A stretch of 41,006 nucleotides of DNA from an uncultured Burkholderiales bacterium (lineage in GTDB: Bacteria; Pseudomonadota; Gammaproteobacteria; Burkholderiales; Burkholderiaceae_C), in the NCBI GenBank assembly GCA_937871935.1, contig CALMQI010000297.1:1-41006 (forward strand). Direction: 5' to 3'. Made by a program: the position numbers and the translations under genes. The notes under the pieces are model-generated. The model did not search any database and was not told where the DNA came from. It saw only the letters and a list, made by a program, of their open reading frames with translations. Shown piece by piece: positions 1 through 7,920 of the stretch (positions within the stretch are counted from its first letter, which is position 1; every line of letters begins with the position of its first letter).

Positions 1-1
1 C

Positions 2-694
2 GGCGAGCTGGTGTGGTTTCGCGCCCGCGAGGCCGGCCTGATGCATCTGGACCGCGACGATCGCGGCCTGGCCAACGACACCATCATCGTCAACGGCAAG
101 CAGGTGATCAACCCGCTCAACACCGAGGTGGTCACGATCCGCGGCATTGAGCCGGGCGAGTACACCGTCAATGTGCAGTACTACGAATCGAAGAACAACG
201 AGCCGGTCGAGGTGACGGTCTCGGTGATCAAGGTCAACCCGCGCGCCGACGTGGTGTTCTACGGCCAGCTCAGCCTCGCCCGCAAAGGCGACGAAGCCAC
301 CGCCGCGCGTGGCGAGGAGCGGCGTCCCCGGCGGCGGTGGGCCGACGCGGCGCGGATCGAGCTCGATGCGCGCGTCGCCTTGCAGGTGGCAGGCCGCGCA
401 GCGCTCCTTTCGTGCGGTGGCCATCTGGTCCACGCGCGGCGGCGTGACCCTGCCGAGCTATCTCGGCGATATCGTCAACGGCTTCGACTTCACGCCGGAC
501 ATCGGCCAGTTGGGAGTCGATCTCTTTGCGTTCGTCATGTTCACGCTGGGCACGGCGCATGCGCAACTCAGCGATGCCTCGACTCGCCTTGTCGATGTTG
601 GCGCGGCCACGCTCGAACTGGCCCAGCAATCGCGCGACAAACTCAGCGCGCGCGAGCAGCTGATGCTGGGCGCGACGCAAAAGGTTTTGGATAG
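2..694 (+). CDS. Hypothetical beta-rich protein, partial at the window edge, with a chimeric tail
   Basis: The frame is open to the left edge, so the true start lies outside the window. Residues encoded up to about position 305 read as a normal conserved protein: [30 protein letters not shown] and [11 protein letters not shown] suggest a beta-sandwich of unknown function. I do not recognise the family with certainty. After about position 306 (KGDEATAAR) the same frame becomes arginine-rich low-quality sequence up to the stop at 694, which looks like a shadow translation. The genuine gene therefore seems to be cut near 306 and joined to unrelated DNA. Confidence is fair for the first 300 bases as coding and low for the tail. 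Confidence 0.45.
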   Translation, partial: GELVWFRAREAGLMHLDRDDRGLANDTIIVNGKQVINPLNTEVVTIRGIEPGEYTVNVQYYESKNNEPVEVTVSVIKVNPRADVVFYGQLSLARKGDEATAARGEERRPRRRWADAARIELDARVALQVAGRAALLSCGGHLVHARRRDPAELSRRYRQRLRLHAGHRPVGSRSLCVRHVHAGHGACATQRCLDSPCRCWRGHARTGPAIARQTQRARAADAGRDAKGFG

Positions 695-836
695 TCTCGC
701 GGCCTCGGTGCCGTTTCCCAAGCGCCTGGGCAAGCCGGAAGACTATGCCAAGCTCGTGCACCAGATCGTCACCAACGACATGCTCAATGGCGAGGTGATC
801 CGCCTGGATGGCGCGATCCGGATGGCGCCGAAGTAG
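309..836 (+). pseudogene. Mosaic ORF ending in a short-chain dehydrogenase (3-hydroxyacyl-CoA dehydrogenase type) C-terminus
   Basis: The last 50 or so residues (from [13 protein letters not shown] through [14 protein letters not shown] to [16 protein letters not shown], positions about 660-836) match the C-terminal end of SDR 3-hydroxyacyl-CoA dehydrogenases of the HSD10/FadB2 type, in register with the normal stop. The Rossmann N-terminus and catalytic Tyr-x3-Lys are absent. Upstream, near 440-500, the frame reads [20 protein letters not shown], which resembles the GVTLPSYRGDIVN segment of class II DAHP synthases. The middle part (about 500-655) is not recognised. The ORF is best seen as several fragments joined in frame, and is probably not a working gene. 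Confidence 0.45.
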
Positions 837-890
837 ACGCCCTCGCCGTAGCCGGCAATGTGCCTGGCTACTGAGTGACTCAAAGCAAAA

Positions 891-923
891 GCCCGCCCGG
901 CGTGAGCCGGGCGGGCTTCGTTT
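891..923. terminator. Bidirectional rho-independent terminator
   Basis: A perfect 11-bp GC-rich stem (891-901 with 906-916) closes a GTGA loop. It is flanked by TTCGTTT on the plus side and, read on the minus strand, by TTTTGCTTTG. It lies 26 bases beyond the stop of the minus-strand TonB receptor gene and 55 bases beyond the plus-strand SDR fragment, so it can end transcription from both sides. Confidence 0.85.
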
Positions 924-941
924 GATGGCTTCGCTACGAGA

Positions 942-3740
942 TCAGAACGAGTACTTCGCCCCGACCGTGAAGAACCGTCCCACGGCGCCAGCCTGGTGCC
1001 AGGTCTGGTTGTAGTTGATGCCGTACGTCAGCGTGAGGTACGGATCGAACGGTGCCTTCTTGTCGAACAGGTTCTGGATCGAGAAGTTGATGTCCAGGTT
1101 CTTGACCGGTGTCCACTTGGCGAAGAGGTCGAAGGTCGTGAACGCCGGCAGCTTGCACCCGCCGGTGATATTGCCGTTCGCATCGAACACGCCGCAGTTG
1201 TACTGCCCGCTTCCGTTGTCGGGGTACAGCACGCCGGTGTTCCCGTTAAAGAGATCCGTACCGTCCGCCTCGGACACCTCACCCACATGGTCGATCACCT
1301 TGATCGGACCGACGTAGTTGATCGCCCCGGTCACCGCCCACGGGCCACGATCCCAGGTCAGCGAGAAGGTCGCCCGGTCCTTCGGCGAACCGCCGCCCGC
1401 GCTCTGCACCAGCGGACCGTGCGTCCCTTCATAGCGGAACGTGTTGCCATCGGCGTCGGTGCGTTCGAACTTGTTGACGTGCGTCCAGTTCAGTTGGCCC
1501 GACAGCCGACCACCCGCGCCAAGGGACATCCGGTGGCGCAACTCGATGTCGACGCCATCGGTGTTCGTCTTGGCCGCGTTCCGGTTGAAGCCGGTGACGG
1601 TCGCCAAGGCGCCGGTCGAGTCATAGAAGAGGAACGTGTTGGGCAGGGCTCCCGCCACCTGCTGGCTGATCAGGTTCGGCGTACCGCCCGTGCCATCGCA
1701 GGCGATGACGCACTGGCCCCCTGGAATGATCGAGTTCGGATCTGCCTGCACGATCTCGTTCTTGCGATTGACGCGCCAGTAGTCCATCGTGACACTGGAG
1801 TTGGCCGATGGCTCGAAGATGAGGCCCAAGGTGTAGCTCTTCGCCGTCTCGGGCTTGATGCTCGGATCGCCCTGCGACAGGATGCCGTAGGTCGTGAAGC
1901 CGAAACTGGAACCACCGGTCTCGGCCGGGCCAGGCGCACGGAAAGCCTCGGCATAGGTGCCGCGGATCGCGAGCTGATCGATTGGCTTGAGCTTGAAGCC
2001 GACCTTTGGTGTCGTCGAATCGCCGAAGTCCGAATAGTGGTCGGTGCGAAGGGCACCGTTGAGCTCGAGCCACTTGGTCACCGGCGCATTCACTTCACCG
2101 AAGACGGCCGTGACCCGGCGCTTGGCGCTGAACGCCGAGTAGCCCAGACCCACGATCTCGGCGGTGTCGGTAAACGGCACGGGCGGCGTATCCGCAGCCT
2201 CCGTCCGGCTTTCCGCGCCCAATGCAATGCCGAGCGCACCGCCCGGCAGCGTCATCAGTTCACGCGACACCTTCAAGTCGATGGACTTGATCGAGCTGGT
2301 CGGGTTGTTCACGAGTGTTGGCGAAATAGCGGCCAGCACGGCAGGACTGGTCAGGCTCGGCGACGTCAGGCTGGGGCGGTTGATCAGGTAAGTGCCATTG
2401 TTCAAGGCCGCCTGCATCACGTCGTAGCGGATGAAGCCGAAGTTCTCGTTCTTCAACTTGCTCTTGATGTAGGACGCGCCGATGTCGTAGTCCCAGCCGA
2501 ACGCAGTACCCTGCAATCCCTGCACGAGCCGGAAGACCCGGTTGTCGGTGTTCTGATCGCGGCCACCGAGTTCATTGGGACGAATGAAGAGCGTTCGGTC
2601 CACGCCGAACGTATTGTCCGGATGAGCAGCCGGGAGAATCATCGTGACCGGGCTGCCATGTATGACCAGCGGGTTGTTCAGGTCTCCAGGAAAGAACACA
2701 CCGGCGTCGTTGTTCGCGCCCAGCGTGCCGTTGGCCTTCGACTTGGTGTTGAAGAAGCCAAGTTCGACATAGGCCGTCAGCGCCGGCGAGAACTGCAGCG
2801 TGCCTCGGCTGAAGAAGTTGAGCCGATCGATGGCGGGTTGCACTTCCTGCTCGACCAGCGGGTTGTAGCGGCACAGGCCCGTCGCGGGATCGGTATTTCC
2901 GGGGCATGCGATCACGTTGACTCGTGCTCCCGTATTGGTAGCAGAGCGGGTGATGCCGTAGGGCGAGTTGGATGTGGGCCCAGCGCCGAAGTACGGACGA
3001 TTTGCGCCGTTGGTGGTGTCGTAGTAGCCGAGCGAGGAAAGGTCGCTCTGCCCGATGAACCCCCGATCGGTCGACCAGATGTTCTTCTGCTGCGACACCT
3101 CGAGCGAGGCGAAGACGTTGAACTTGTCGGTGTCGATGTTGCCGAAGCCGACGGTACCGAACGCACGCGTGGTCTGGCCGTCGCTCTTGCCGGTCTGGCC
3201 GAGCGAACCGCCGATCGAACCGCCTGTGTAGTTCTTGCGCAGGATGACGTTGACCACGCCGCCTACCGCGTCGGCACCGTAGATGGCCGATGCGCCGTCC
3301 TTCAGCACCTCGATGCGATCGATCGCCTCCAGGGGAATCGAATTCAAGTCGACGAAGTTGCGTGTGCCGTCGTCGGCGAGACCATAGGTGGTCATGCGGC
3401 GGCCGTTGACCAGCACCAGCGTCGAGTTGACGCCCAGGCCGCGCAATGAGACGGCGGCTGAGCCGGAGGCGAAGCCATTGGAGAACGAGGTGGGGATCGA
3501 TCCGACGCCGTCGCTGGTCAGTCCGCGCAGCACGTCCTGGACCGACTGCTTGCCAGTGCGCTCGATGTCCTCCCGGGACAGGATCTGCACTGGCGATGCA
3601 GTCTCTGAATCCGTGCGCTTGATGCGCGAGCCGGTGACCTCCACACGCTGGCCGTCCTGCGCCTGCACGCCGGTGGCGAGCAACGCGAGACTCCCTACAG
3701 CCAGCGCAGCCGCAGTGCTGACCCTGCTTCTCTTGAACAT
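942..3740 (-). CDS. TonB-dependent outer-membrane receptor
   Basis: A 932-residue outer-membrane transporter energised by TonB-ExbBD, probably importing a siderophore, vitamin or other large ligand; the ligand cannot be read from the sequence. Residues 1-27 form a signal peptide cleaved after VQA. A TonB-box-like segment (VEVTGSRI) follows, then the plug domain, about residues 45-170 (SPVQILSREDIERTG, SLRGLGVNSTLVLVNGRRM, IEVLKDGASAIYGADAVGGV), then a long beta barrel ending in the typical C-terminal phenylalanine (GAKYSF). I chose the start at 3740 because AGGAG lies 8 bases upstream and the signal peptide begins there; an in-frame start 27 codons further up adds an Arg-rich stretch that fits no signal. 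There is no STN domain, so no FecR-type signalling is expected. It stands alone, with a strong terminator behind it. Confidence 0.93.
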   Translation of the reverse strand: MFKRSRVSTAAALAVGSLALLATGVQAQDGQRVEVTGSRIKRTDSETASPVQILSREDIERTGKQSVQDVLRGLTSDGVGSIPTSFSNGFASGSAAVSLRGLGVNSTLVLVNGRRMTTYGLADDGTRNFVDLNSIPLEAIDRIEVLKDGASAIYGADAVGGVVNVILRKNYTGGSIGGSLGQTGKSDGQTTRAFGTVGFGNIDTDKFNVFASLEVSQQKNIWSTDRGFIGQSDLSSLGYYDTTNGANRPYFGAGPTSNSPYGITRSATNTGARVNVIACPGNTDPATGLCRYNPLVEQEVQPAIDRLNFFSRGTLQFSPALTAYVELGFFNTKSKANGTLGANNDAGVFFPGDLNNPLVIHGSPVTMILPAAHPDNTFGVDRTLFIRPNELGGRDQNTDNRVFRLVQGLQGTAFGWDYDIGASYIKSKLKNENFGFIRYDVMQAALNNGTYLINRPSLTSPSLTSPAVLAAISPTLVNNPTSSIKSIDLKVSRELMTLPGGALGIALGAESRTEAADTPPVPFTDTAEIVGLGYSAFSAKRRVTAVFGEVNAPVTKWLELNGALRTDHYSDFGDSTTPKVGFKLKPIDQLAIRGTYAEAFRAPGPAETGGSSFGFTTYGILSQGDPSIKPETAKSYTLGLIFEPSANSSVTMDYWRVNRKNEIVQADPNSIIPGGQCVIACDGTGGTPNLISQQVAGALPNTFLFYDSTGALATVTGFNRNAAKTNTDGVDIELRHRMSLGAGGRLSGQLNWTHVNKFERTDADGNTFRYEGTHGPLVQSAGGGSPKDRATFSLTWDRGPWAVTGAINYVGPIKVIDHVGEVSEADGTDLFNGNTGVLYPDNGSGQYNCGVFDANGNITGGCKLPAFTTFDLFAKWTPVKNLDINFSIQNLFDKKAPFDPYLTLTYGINYNQTWHQAGAVGRFFTVGAKYSF

Positions 3741-4135
3741 AAGAACTCCTGATTGAAGGCGGTTATTGGTAAACCCAGTTCGCGGCCTGCCAACGGCCTT
3801 TCGCCTGATGGGCGCGGCCATGCAATCCGACGAACAAGAAACGTAATTTTCTGTGGCTAATCCGTGTCACGCACAGCAGGGGAAGTCCCCGTAAGGTGTT
3901 GCAGGTCGCGCGGGCAGGTGCTCTTCACCGCGAAGCACCATGACGGACACCACGCCTCTCCCTCGGCAGGGTCCCAACATGGCGCGTGGTTGCGTCCCGA
4001 CGGTGCTGGCCGAACCTAGGGTTAGCACTAGGCCGAGCAGAAACGAAGGTCGTTGGTACGCGGCAACAGGCCAGTCGTCATGCCACTTGACGGCCGCGGC
4101 AAGAAACCGCAGCAAGCCGGTGTGCGCTCGTCGCG
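3741..4135. other. Intergenic region upstream of the TonB receptor
   Basis: About 395 bases with no credible gene lie between ldcA and the receptor, both on the minus strand. This stretch should hold the receptor promoter, but I could not place convincing -35/-10 boxes. The only structure noted is a small inverted repeat, GGGGA-AG-TCCCC, at 3879-3890, about 140 bases before the receptor start. No Fur-box-like 19-mer was recognised. Confidence 0.4.
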
Positions 4136-5044
4136 CTACCAGCCCACGAAGGCTTCGCGCCGATCGACCGCCAGTTCCACCCGCACGCCCAGCGGCAGCG
4201 TCACCTTCAGCGGCACGTGCCCGAACGGCAAGCCCGTCAGCAATGGCGTGCGCATCGTCGAACGCAGGTGCGCAACGACAGACTTGAGCGAGTAGCCACG
4301 GTCCAGCGGCGACTTCCTCCAGCCACTGATCGCACCCAGCAGCACCGCCTTCTGCTGCTTCAGCACGCCGGCCTGGTGCAACTGCAGCAGGCAGCGCTCC
4401 ACACGATACGGATGTTCGTTGACGTCCTCGACGAACAGGATGCCGCCCTTGACGTGCGGGAAGTGCGGGGTGCCGAGCATCGAGCAGATCATCGTGAGAT
4501 TGCCGCCCCACAACACACCGCGCGCGTGCAGACCGTCGAACCCGGCCTCGGTGCGAAAGCCCACCGCGTGCAGCGCGCCCGACATGGCCTCGACGAAACA
4601 ATCGCGCGCGACCTCGTCGACGCCGCCTTCCTCGTCGCTGCGTCCGAAGTCGTCGCAGGCCATCGGGCCCGCCCAGGTCGGCGACCCGGTATGCGCCAGC
4701 AAGCCCAGTTGCAGCGTCGTCATGTCGCTGTAGCCCACCCAGCGTGTGCCACGATCGATGCTGCGCGCGATGCGCTTCCAGTCGATGGTGTCGAGCAGCC
4801 GCGTCATGCCATAACCGCCGCGACAGGCCATCGCGATCGACGGCGCCGCGTCGGCCACGCGGTACAGCGTCGCCAGGCGCTTCGCCTCATCGCCGGCGAA
4901 GCGCTGGTGACGCGCGTGCACGCTAGGGTCGAGCACCGCGTCGAAGCCGAGCGTGCGCAGGCGTTGGCGCGCGCGCCGCAGCGAGTCGCGGCGCAGCTCC
5001 ACGCCGGCGCTGGTGAAGATCTGCAGCAGCGTCGTCGTTGTCAT
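4136..5044 (-). CDS. ldcA: LD-carboxypeptidase, peptidase family S66 (muramoyltetrapeptide carboxypeptidase)
   Basis: A 302-residue cytoplasmic serine peptidase that removes the terminal D-alanine from murein tetrapeptides during cell-wall recycling. The family's catalytic triad is visible: the nucleophile serine in VGYSDMT (Ser106), the glutamate in LFVEDVNEHPYR (Glu206) and the histidine in GLPFGHVPL (His276). CRGGYG near residue 75 is the usual N-terminal substrate loop. Length is typical and there is no signal peptide, as expected for LdcA. Its ATG overlaps the stop of the upstream tadA gene as ATGA, so the two are very likely translationally coupled in one operon with the small membrane protein before tadA. 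Clear assignment. Confidence 0.93.
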   Translation of the reverse strand: MTTTTLLQIFTSAGVELRRDSLRRARQRLRTLGFDAVLDPSVHARHQRFAGDEAKRLATLYRVADAAPSIAMACRGGYGMTRLLDTIDWKRIARSIDRGTRWVGYSDMTTLQLGLLAHTGSPTWAGPMACDDFGRSDEEGGVDEVARDCFVEAMSGALHAVGFRTEAGFDGLHARGVLWGGNLTMICSMLGTPHFPHVKGGILFVEDVNEHPYRVERCLLQLHQAGVLKQQKAVLLGAISGWRKSPLDRGYSLKSVVAHLRSTMRTPLLTGLPFGHVPLKVTLPLGVRVELAVDRREAFVGW

Positions 5045-5637
5045 CGCTCGTCGCCGGTCGGCGGCTCGATCACGTCGCCGGTCGGGATGCTCGGCGCGTC
5101 ATCGATATCGGCGTCGTCCGCATCGACCGATCCACCCTCCCCGGCCCGCTCGATGCGTGCCTGCGCCCGCCGCTCGGCGAAGAACTCGCGCAGCAGCAGA
5201 CCCGCCGGCTCGGCCAGCACGCCGCCGGTGACCGCGGTGTGGTGGTTCAGCGCCTTGTCGGCAAACAGGTCCAGCACCGAGCCGGCAGCGCCGGTTTTCG
5301 GGTCCCGCGCAGCAAACACCACGCGCTTGATGCGTGCGTGCATCATCGCCATCGCGCACATCGCACACGGCTCGAGCGTCACGAAGAGCTCCAGGTCGGG
5401 CAGGCGGTAGTTCTCGAGCAGTTGCGCGGCATGGCGCAGCGCCACGATCTCGGCGTGCGCCGTCGGGTCGTTGGTGGTGATCGGGCGGTTGTAGCCGGTG
5501 GCCACCACCTGCGGGCCGGCCGGCGTGGCGCGCACGATCACTGCGCCCACCGGCACTTCGCCGGACAACTGTGCGTTCAACGCCTGGTCCAGCGCCAGGC
5601 GCATGACGATCTCGTCGGGTGATTCGGTGACGGGCAT
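5041..5637 (-). CDS. tadA: tRNA-specific adenosine deaminase TadA
   Basis: A 198-residue zinc deaminase that converts A34 to inosine in the anticodon of tRNA-Arg(ACG). The zinc and catalytic residues are present: HAE (His61, proton-shuttle Glu63) and PCAMC (Cys91, Cys94). MMHARIKRVVFAARDPKTGA and the LNHHTAVTGGV substrate loop are typical of TadA rather than of cytidine or guanine deaminases. The start at 5637 is chosen because it has TGAGG 5 bases upstream and begins the family's N-terminal helix; an in-frame start 13 codons earlier would overlap the preceding gene. The acidic C-terminal tail (about residues 165-198) is longer than in E. coli TadA and looks disordered. It lies in an operon between a small membrane protein and ldcA. 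Confidence 0.95.
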   Translation of the reverse strand: MPVTESPDEIVMRLALDQALNAQLSGEVPVGAVIVRATPAGPQVVATGYNRPITTNDPTAHAEIVALRHAAQLLENYRLPDLELFVTLEPCAMCAMAMMHARIKRVVFAARDPKTGAAGSVLDLFADKALNHHTAVTGGVLAEPAGLLLREFFAERRAQARIERAGEGGSVDADDADIDDAPSIPTGDVIEPPTGDER

Positions 5638-5644
5638 CCAGGCC

Positions 5645-5872
5645 TCAGGGCTGCGTGTCGGACGCCCGGCCGGCACCCTGCTCGAGCGCGCGCTCGATGC
5701 CCTGCTTGACCTGCTGCTGCATCTGCTGCGACTGCTCGCGCACTGTCGGCGCCGCCGCGCCGGCCACGGGCGGCGGGGCGGTCGGCACGACAGCCTTCAG
5801 CTGCGTCTTTGCCAGCCACGCGACCACCGCCAGCACGATCAACAACCCGGCCAGATTGAACAGGATGCGCAT
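5645..5872 (-). CDS. Small single-span membrane protein of unknown function
   Basis: A 75-residue protein with an N-terminal transmembrane helix (residues about 3-19, ILFNLAGLLIVLAVVAWLA), a proline/alanine-rich linker and a Gln-rich amphipathic tail (QSQQMQQQVKQGIERALEQ) that could form a short coiled coil. No enzymatic motif is visible. It ends 7 bases before the tadA start and is probably the first gene of the tadA-ldcA operon. The start at 5872 follows AGGATG and places the hydrophobic helix at the N-terminus. Longer starts add an unrelated Arg-rich stretch. Function unknown. Confidence 0.7.
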   Translation of the reverse strand: MRILFNLAGLLIVLAVVAWLAKTQLKAVVPTAPPPVAGAAAPTVREQSQQMQQQVKQGIERALEQGAGRASDTQP

Positions 5873-5985
5873 GGGCACGCATCCTAGCGCGAAGGCCCGT
5901 GGCGGCACCCGGCCCCAACGCACGGACAATGACAGCTTGTGAAAGCTGCCACCTTCGCCTGCCCGAACCACTCTTTCGCCGCCTC

Positions 5986-6717
5986 ATGAACCACACGTCC
6001 GTGACCGCCGCACTGCGCGCCGAGATGGCCCCCACGGGCACGCTGCGCGTGGCACTCAACCTGTCGAACTTCCTGCTCGTGAGCCAGGCGCCGCCCGACG
6101 GCGAGCCGGTCGGCATTGCGCCGGACATCGGCCGCGAGATCGCGCGGCGGCTCGGCGTGCCGGTGGCCTTCGTGCGTTACCCGAGCCCGGGTGACCTGGC
6201 TGCTGCCGCGGCCACCGGCGTGTGGGACGTCGGCCTGATCGGCGCCGACCCGCTGCGCGCCAGCGAGATCTCCTTCACGCCGGCGTACCTGGAGATCGAA
6301 GCCAGCTACCTGGTGCGCGCCGACTCGCCGATCCGCGCACTGACCGATGTCGACCGACCGGGCGTGCGTATCGCGGTGGGCGACAAGACGGCCTACGACA
6401 TGTACCTGCGGCGCACGTTGCAGCACGCCACGCTGCATCGCGCCGCCGGGCTGGAGGCGTCGTACCAGCTGTTCGTCGACCAGCAGCTCGATGCGCTGGC
6501 GGGACTGAAGCCCCGGCTGGCGGCCGACCAGCAGCGCCTGCCCGGCTCACGTGTGCTCGACGGCCGCTTCACGGCGATCCAGCAAGCCATTGGCGTGCCG
6601 ATTGCGCGGACCGCGGCAGCTGCATTCCTGCTGTCGTTCGTCGACGATATCAAGACGGGACTGGTGGCGCGCCTGATCGCGTCGCACGGCGTGCAGGGCG
6701 TGTCGGTGGCGCCTTGA
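5986..6717 (+). CDS. Periplasmic-binding-protein-fold (SBP family 3) protein, ABC amino-acid type
   Basis: A protein of about 243 residues with the family 3 solute-binding fold: GTLRVALNLSNFLLV, GIAPDIGREIARRLGVPVAFVRYP, the DVGLIGADPLRASEISFTPAYLEIEASYLVR hinge and binding region, and DVDRPGVRIAVGDKTAYDMYLRRTL. No signal peptide is visible from this start (MNHTSVTAALRAEM) or from the longer in-frame starts at 5899 and 5929, which is unusual for a transported receptor. It may act in the cytoplasm, be exported by an unrecognised route, or have a mis-set N-terminus. No permease or ATPase gene is adjacent. It diverges from the tadA operon. Ligand unknown. Confidence 0.75.
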   Translation: MNHTSVTAALRAEMAPTGTLRVALNLSNFLLVSQAPPDGEPVGIAPDIGREIARRLGVPVAFVRYPSPGDLAAAAATGVWDVGLIGADPLRASEISFTPAYLEIEASYLVRADSPIRALTDVDRPGVRIAVGDKTAYDMYLRRTLQHATLHRAAGLEASYQLFVDQQLDALAGLKPRLAADQQRLPGSRVLDGRFTAIQQAIGVPIARTAAAAFLLSFVDDIKTGLVARLIASHGVQGVSVAP

Positions 6718-7039
6718 AAGGCGGCCATCGATCCGTCACTCCCACTCTATTGTCAACAGGCGGGCGCCGCTCAGAGGGAAAACGCACCAAGCGCAGGCCA
6801 CGAATCGGCCCGATACCGACAAATCTACCGTCGCGATTTTGGCCAATGCCAGGGCTGCGTCGCGTGGATCTTGGGCAGCAGTGCCGACCTTCGCACAGCC
6901 ATGGAGATCGCTTGGGATCGAACGAGACAACACTGACGGTATTGACCTACTGGTTCCGTGGCCCGATGACGGCATTCGCGGCTTGGTTGACGGTATCGCC
7001 GCTTTGCCTTCCCGCGCGCCCCAAGCGCAGCAGACTGCG
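6718..7039. other. Intergenic region without a recognisable gene
   Basis: These 322 bases lie between two convergent genes (the binding protein and the ParE-type toxin). Frames are open on both strands, but none gives a recognisable protein, an RBS or a family motif. No hairpin with a T-run was found to serve as a terminator. It may be decayed coding DNA. Confidence 0.4.
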
Positions 7040-7357
7040 TCAATGGTAGTCGTCTTCGAGCTGGTGGCGCACTGCCAGAACGGCGACGTTCGCCTCGTCC
7101 TCGATCTCGAACAACGCGACATAGCCCGATCGACCGAACGGAATGATCAGTTCGCGCAGGAACGGGCTCTGCCCGGCCTTGCGGCACGTGAACGGCGACG
7201 TCTTCAGCGTCGCGATGCCGGACCGCAAGGCAGCGATAGCCTGCGTCGGTAAGGCGAGGTCGCCACCTTCGCGGGGCAGCTCACGCTCCAGCAGGAAGTC
7301 GAAGAGCCGGTCCAGGTCCGCCTCGGCGTCCCGGGTCAGCCGAACCTTGAACGTCAC
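7040..7357 (-). CDS. ParE/RelE-superfamily toxin of a type II toxin-antitoxin pair
   Basis: A 105-residue protein with the compact ParE/RelE fold: FKVRLTRDAEADLDRLFDFLLE (N-terminal strand and helix pair), a central helix (ALRSGIATLKTSPF) and the C-terminal strands (LRELIIPFGRSGYVALFEIEDEANVAVLAVRHQLEDDYH) that are diagnostic of plasmid-stabilisation toxins. By family it targets DNA gyrase (ParE) or translating ribosomes (RelE); the sequence does not settle which, but the RHQLEDDY end favours ParE. The start codon is GTG and overlaps the antitoxin stop (GTGA), the usual antitoxin-first coupled arrangement. The toxin looks intact. Confidence 0.88.
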   Translation of the reverse strand: MTFKVRLTRDAEADLDRLFDFLLERELPREGGDLALPTQAIAALRSGIATLKTSPFTCRKAGQSPFLRELIIPFGRSGYVALFEIEDEANVAVLAVRHQLEDDYH

Positions 7358-7635
7358 TTGCGCTTCTTCGCCAGGCGCGAACGCGCGGCGTCGAGCTTGC
7401 GTTGCAGGTTGTCGATCACGACGTCGGCATTGACATAATCCGCCGTGCGGCGCGCCTCGTCACGCGAACGAAGTCCGCGCGCGATGAACTCGGCCTGCAT
7501 GCGGCGGCGTTCGACGCTGGCACGCACCGACGCTTCGACGAACTGGGAGAGCGTCTCGCCCTCAGCCAGCACCGCCTCCACCTCGGAACGAAAGTCGGGC
7601 TCGACGCGGATGGATGGGATGGTGGTCGTCTTCAT
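7354..7635 (-). CDS. Antitoxin partner of the ParE-type toxin
   Basis: A 93-residue protein. The N-terminal half (TTIPSIRVEPDFRSEVEAVLAEGETLSQFVEASVRASVERRR) looks like a ribbon-helix-helix DNA-binding domain. The charged C-terminal half (about 50-93, ending in ARSRLAKKRK) would wrap the toxin. The pairing with the overlapping toxin gene and the size agree with YlcI/ParD-like antitoxins. The ATG at 7635 is chosen because the conserved ribbon starts there. There is no Shine-Dalgarno sequence; a -10-like box lies only 6 bases upstream, suggesting a leaderless message. It probably represses its own operon through the palindrome in that promoter. Confidence 0.83.
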   Translation of the reverse strand: MKTTTIPSIRVEPDFRSEVEAVLAEGETLSQFVEASVRASVERRRMQAEFIARGLRSRDEARRTADYVNADVVIDNLQRKLDAARSRLAKKRK

Positions 7636-7641
7636 CAACTT

Positions 7642-7671
7642 AGTGTATTGCAATTGCGCCACACCACACAA
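7642..7671 (-). promoter_or_regulatory. Candidate leaderless promoter and operator of the toxin-antitoxin operon
   Basis: On the minus strand TTGTGT (7671-7666) and TACACT (7647-7642) are spaced 18 bases apart, and the antitoxin ATG begins 6 bases after the -10 box. A perfect 8-bp palindrome, GCAATTGC (7650-7657), lies between the boxes, a position suited to autorepression by the antitoxin. The boxes are weak matches to consensus. Confidence 0.4.
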
Positions 7672-7920
7672 GGATCTGCGGTGCCGGGCCACGGAGGATG
7701 GCGGAGTCCCAGTCACACGAACTCGTGCACGTGGCTCCGAAACAGCCTTCTGAATCGGCTTCGTCACAAGCAAACGTCAGCTGATGGTGCGTAGAGCGGG
7801 TATCCGACTTCGGCTATCAGCCGACGATGGTGACCGGCAGCTTCCTGGCAACACGTCGGGTCGACGCTGCTCCGGAAGCCATCACAACCTGATCACAACA
7901 ACGGGGGCCCACAGAGGCAG

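Noticed and set aside
300..440. Minus-strand c-type cytochrome fragment ([11 protein letters not shown], followed by a Pro-rich stretch)
   Set aside because: The CxxCH match is tempting, but the frame is closed a few codons upstream and the piece is under 50 residues, so I mention it only as part of the patchwork and do not call a gene.
996..3449. Long plus-strand open frame of 817 codons opposite the TonB receptor
   Set aside because: It is antisense to a receptor with a signal peptide, plug and barrel motifs; its translation is Arg/Val/His-rich without any domain, as expected from GC-rich codon shadows.
4217..5410. Plus-strand open frame of 397 codons across ldcA and tadA
   Set aside because: Both minus-strand genes have intact active-site motifs and overlapping start/stop coupling; the plus frame has no homology features.
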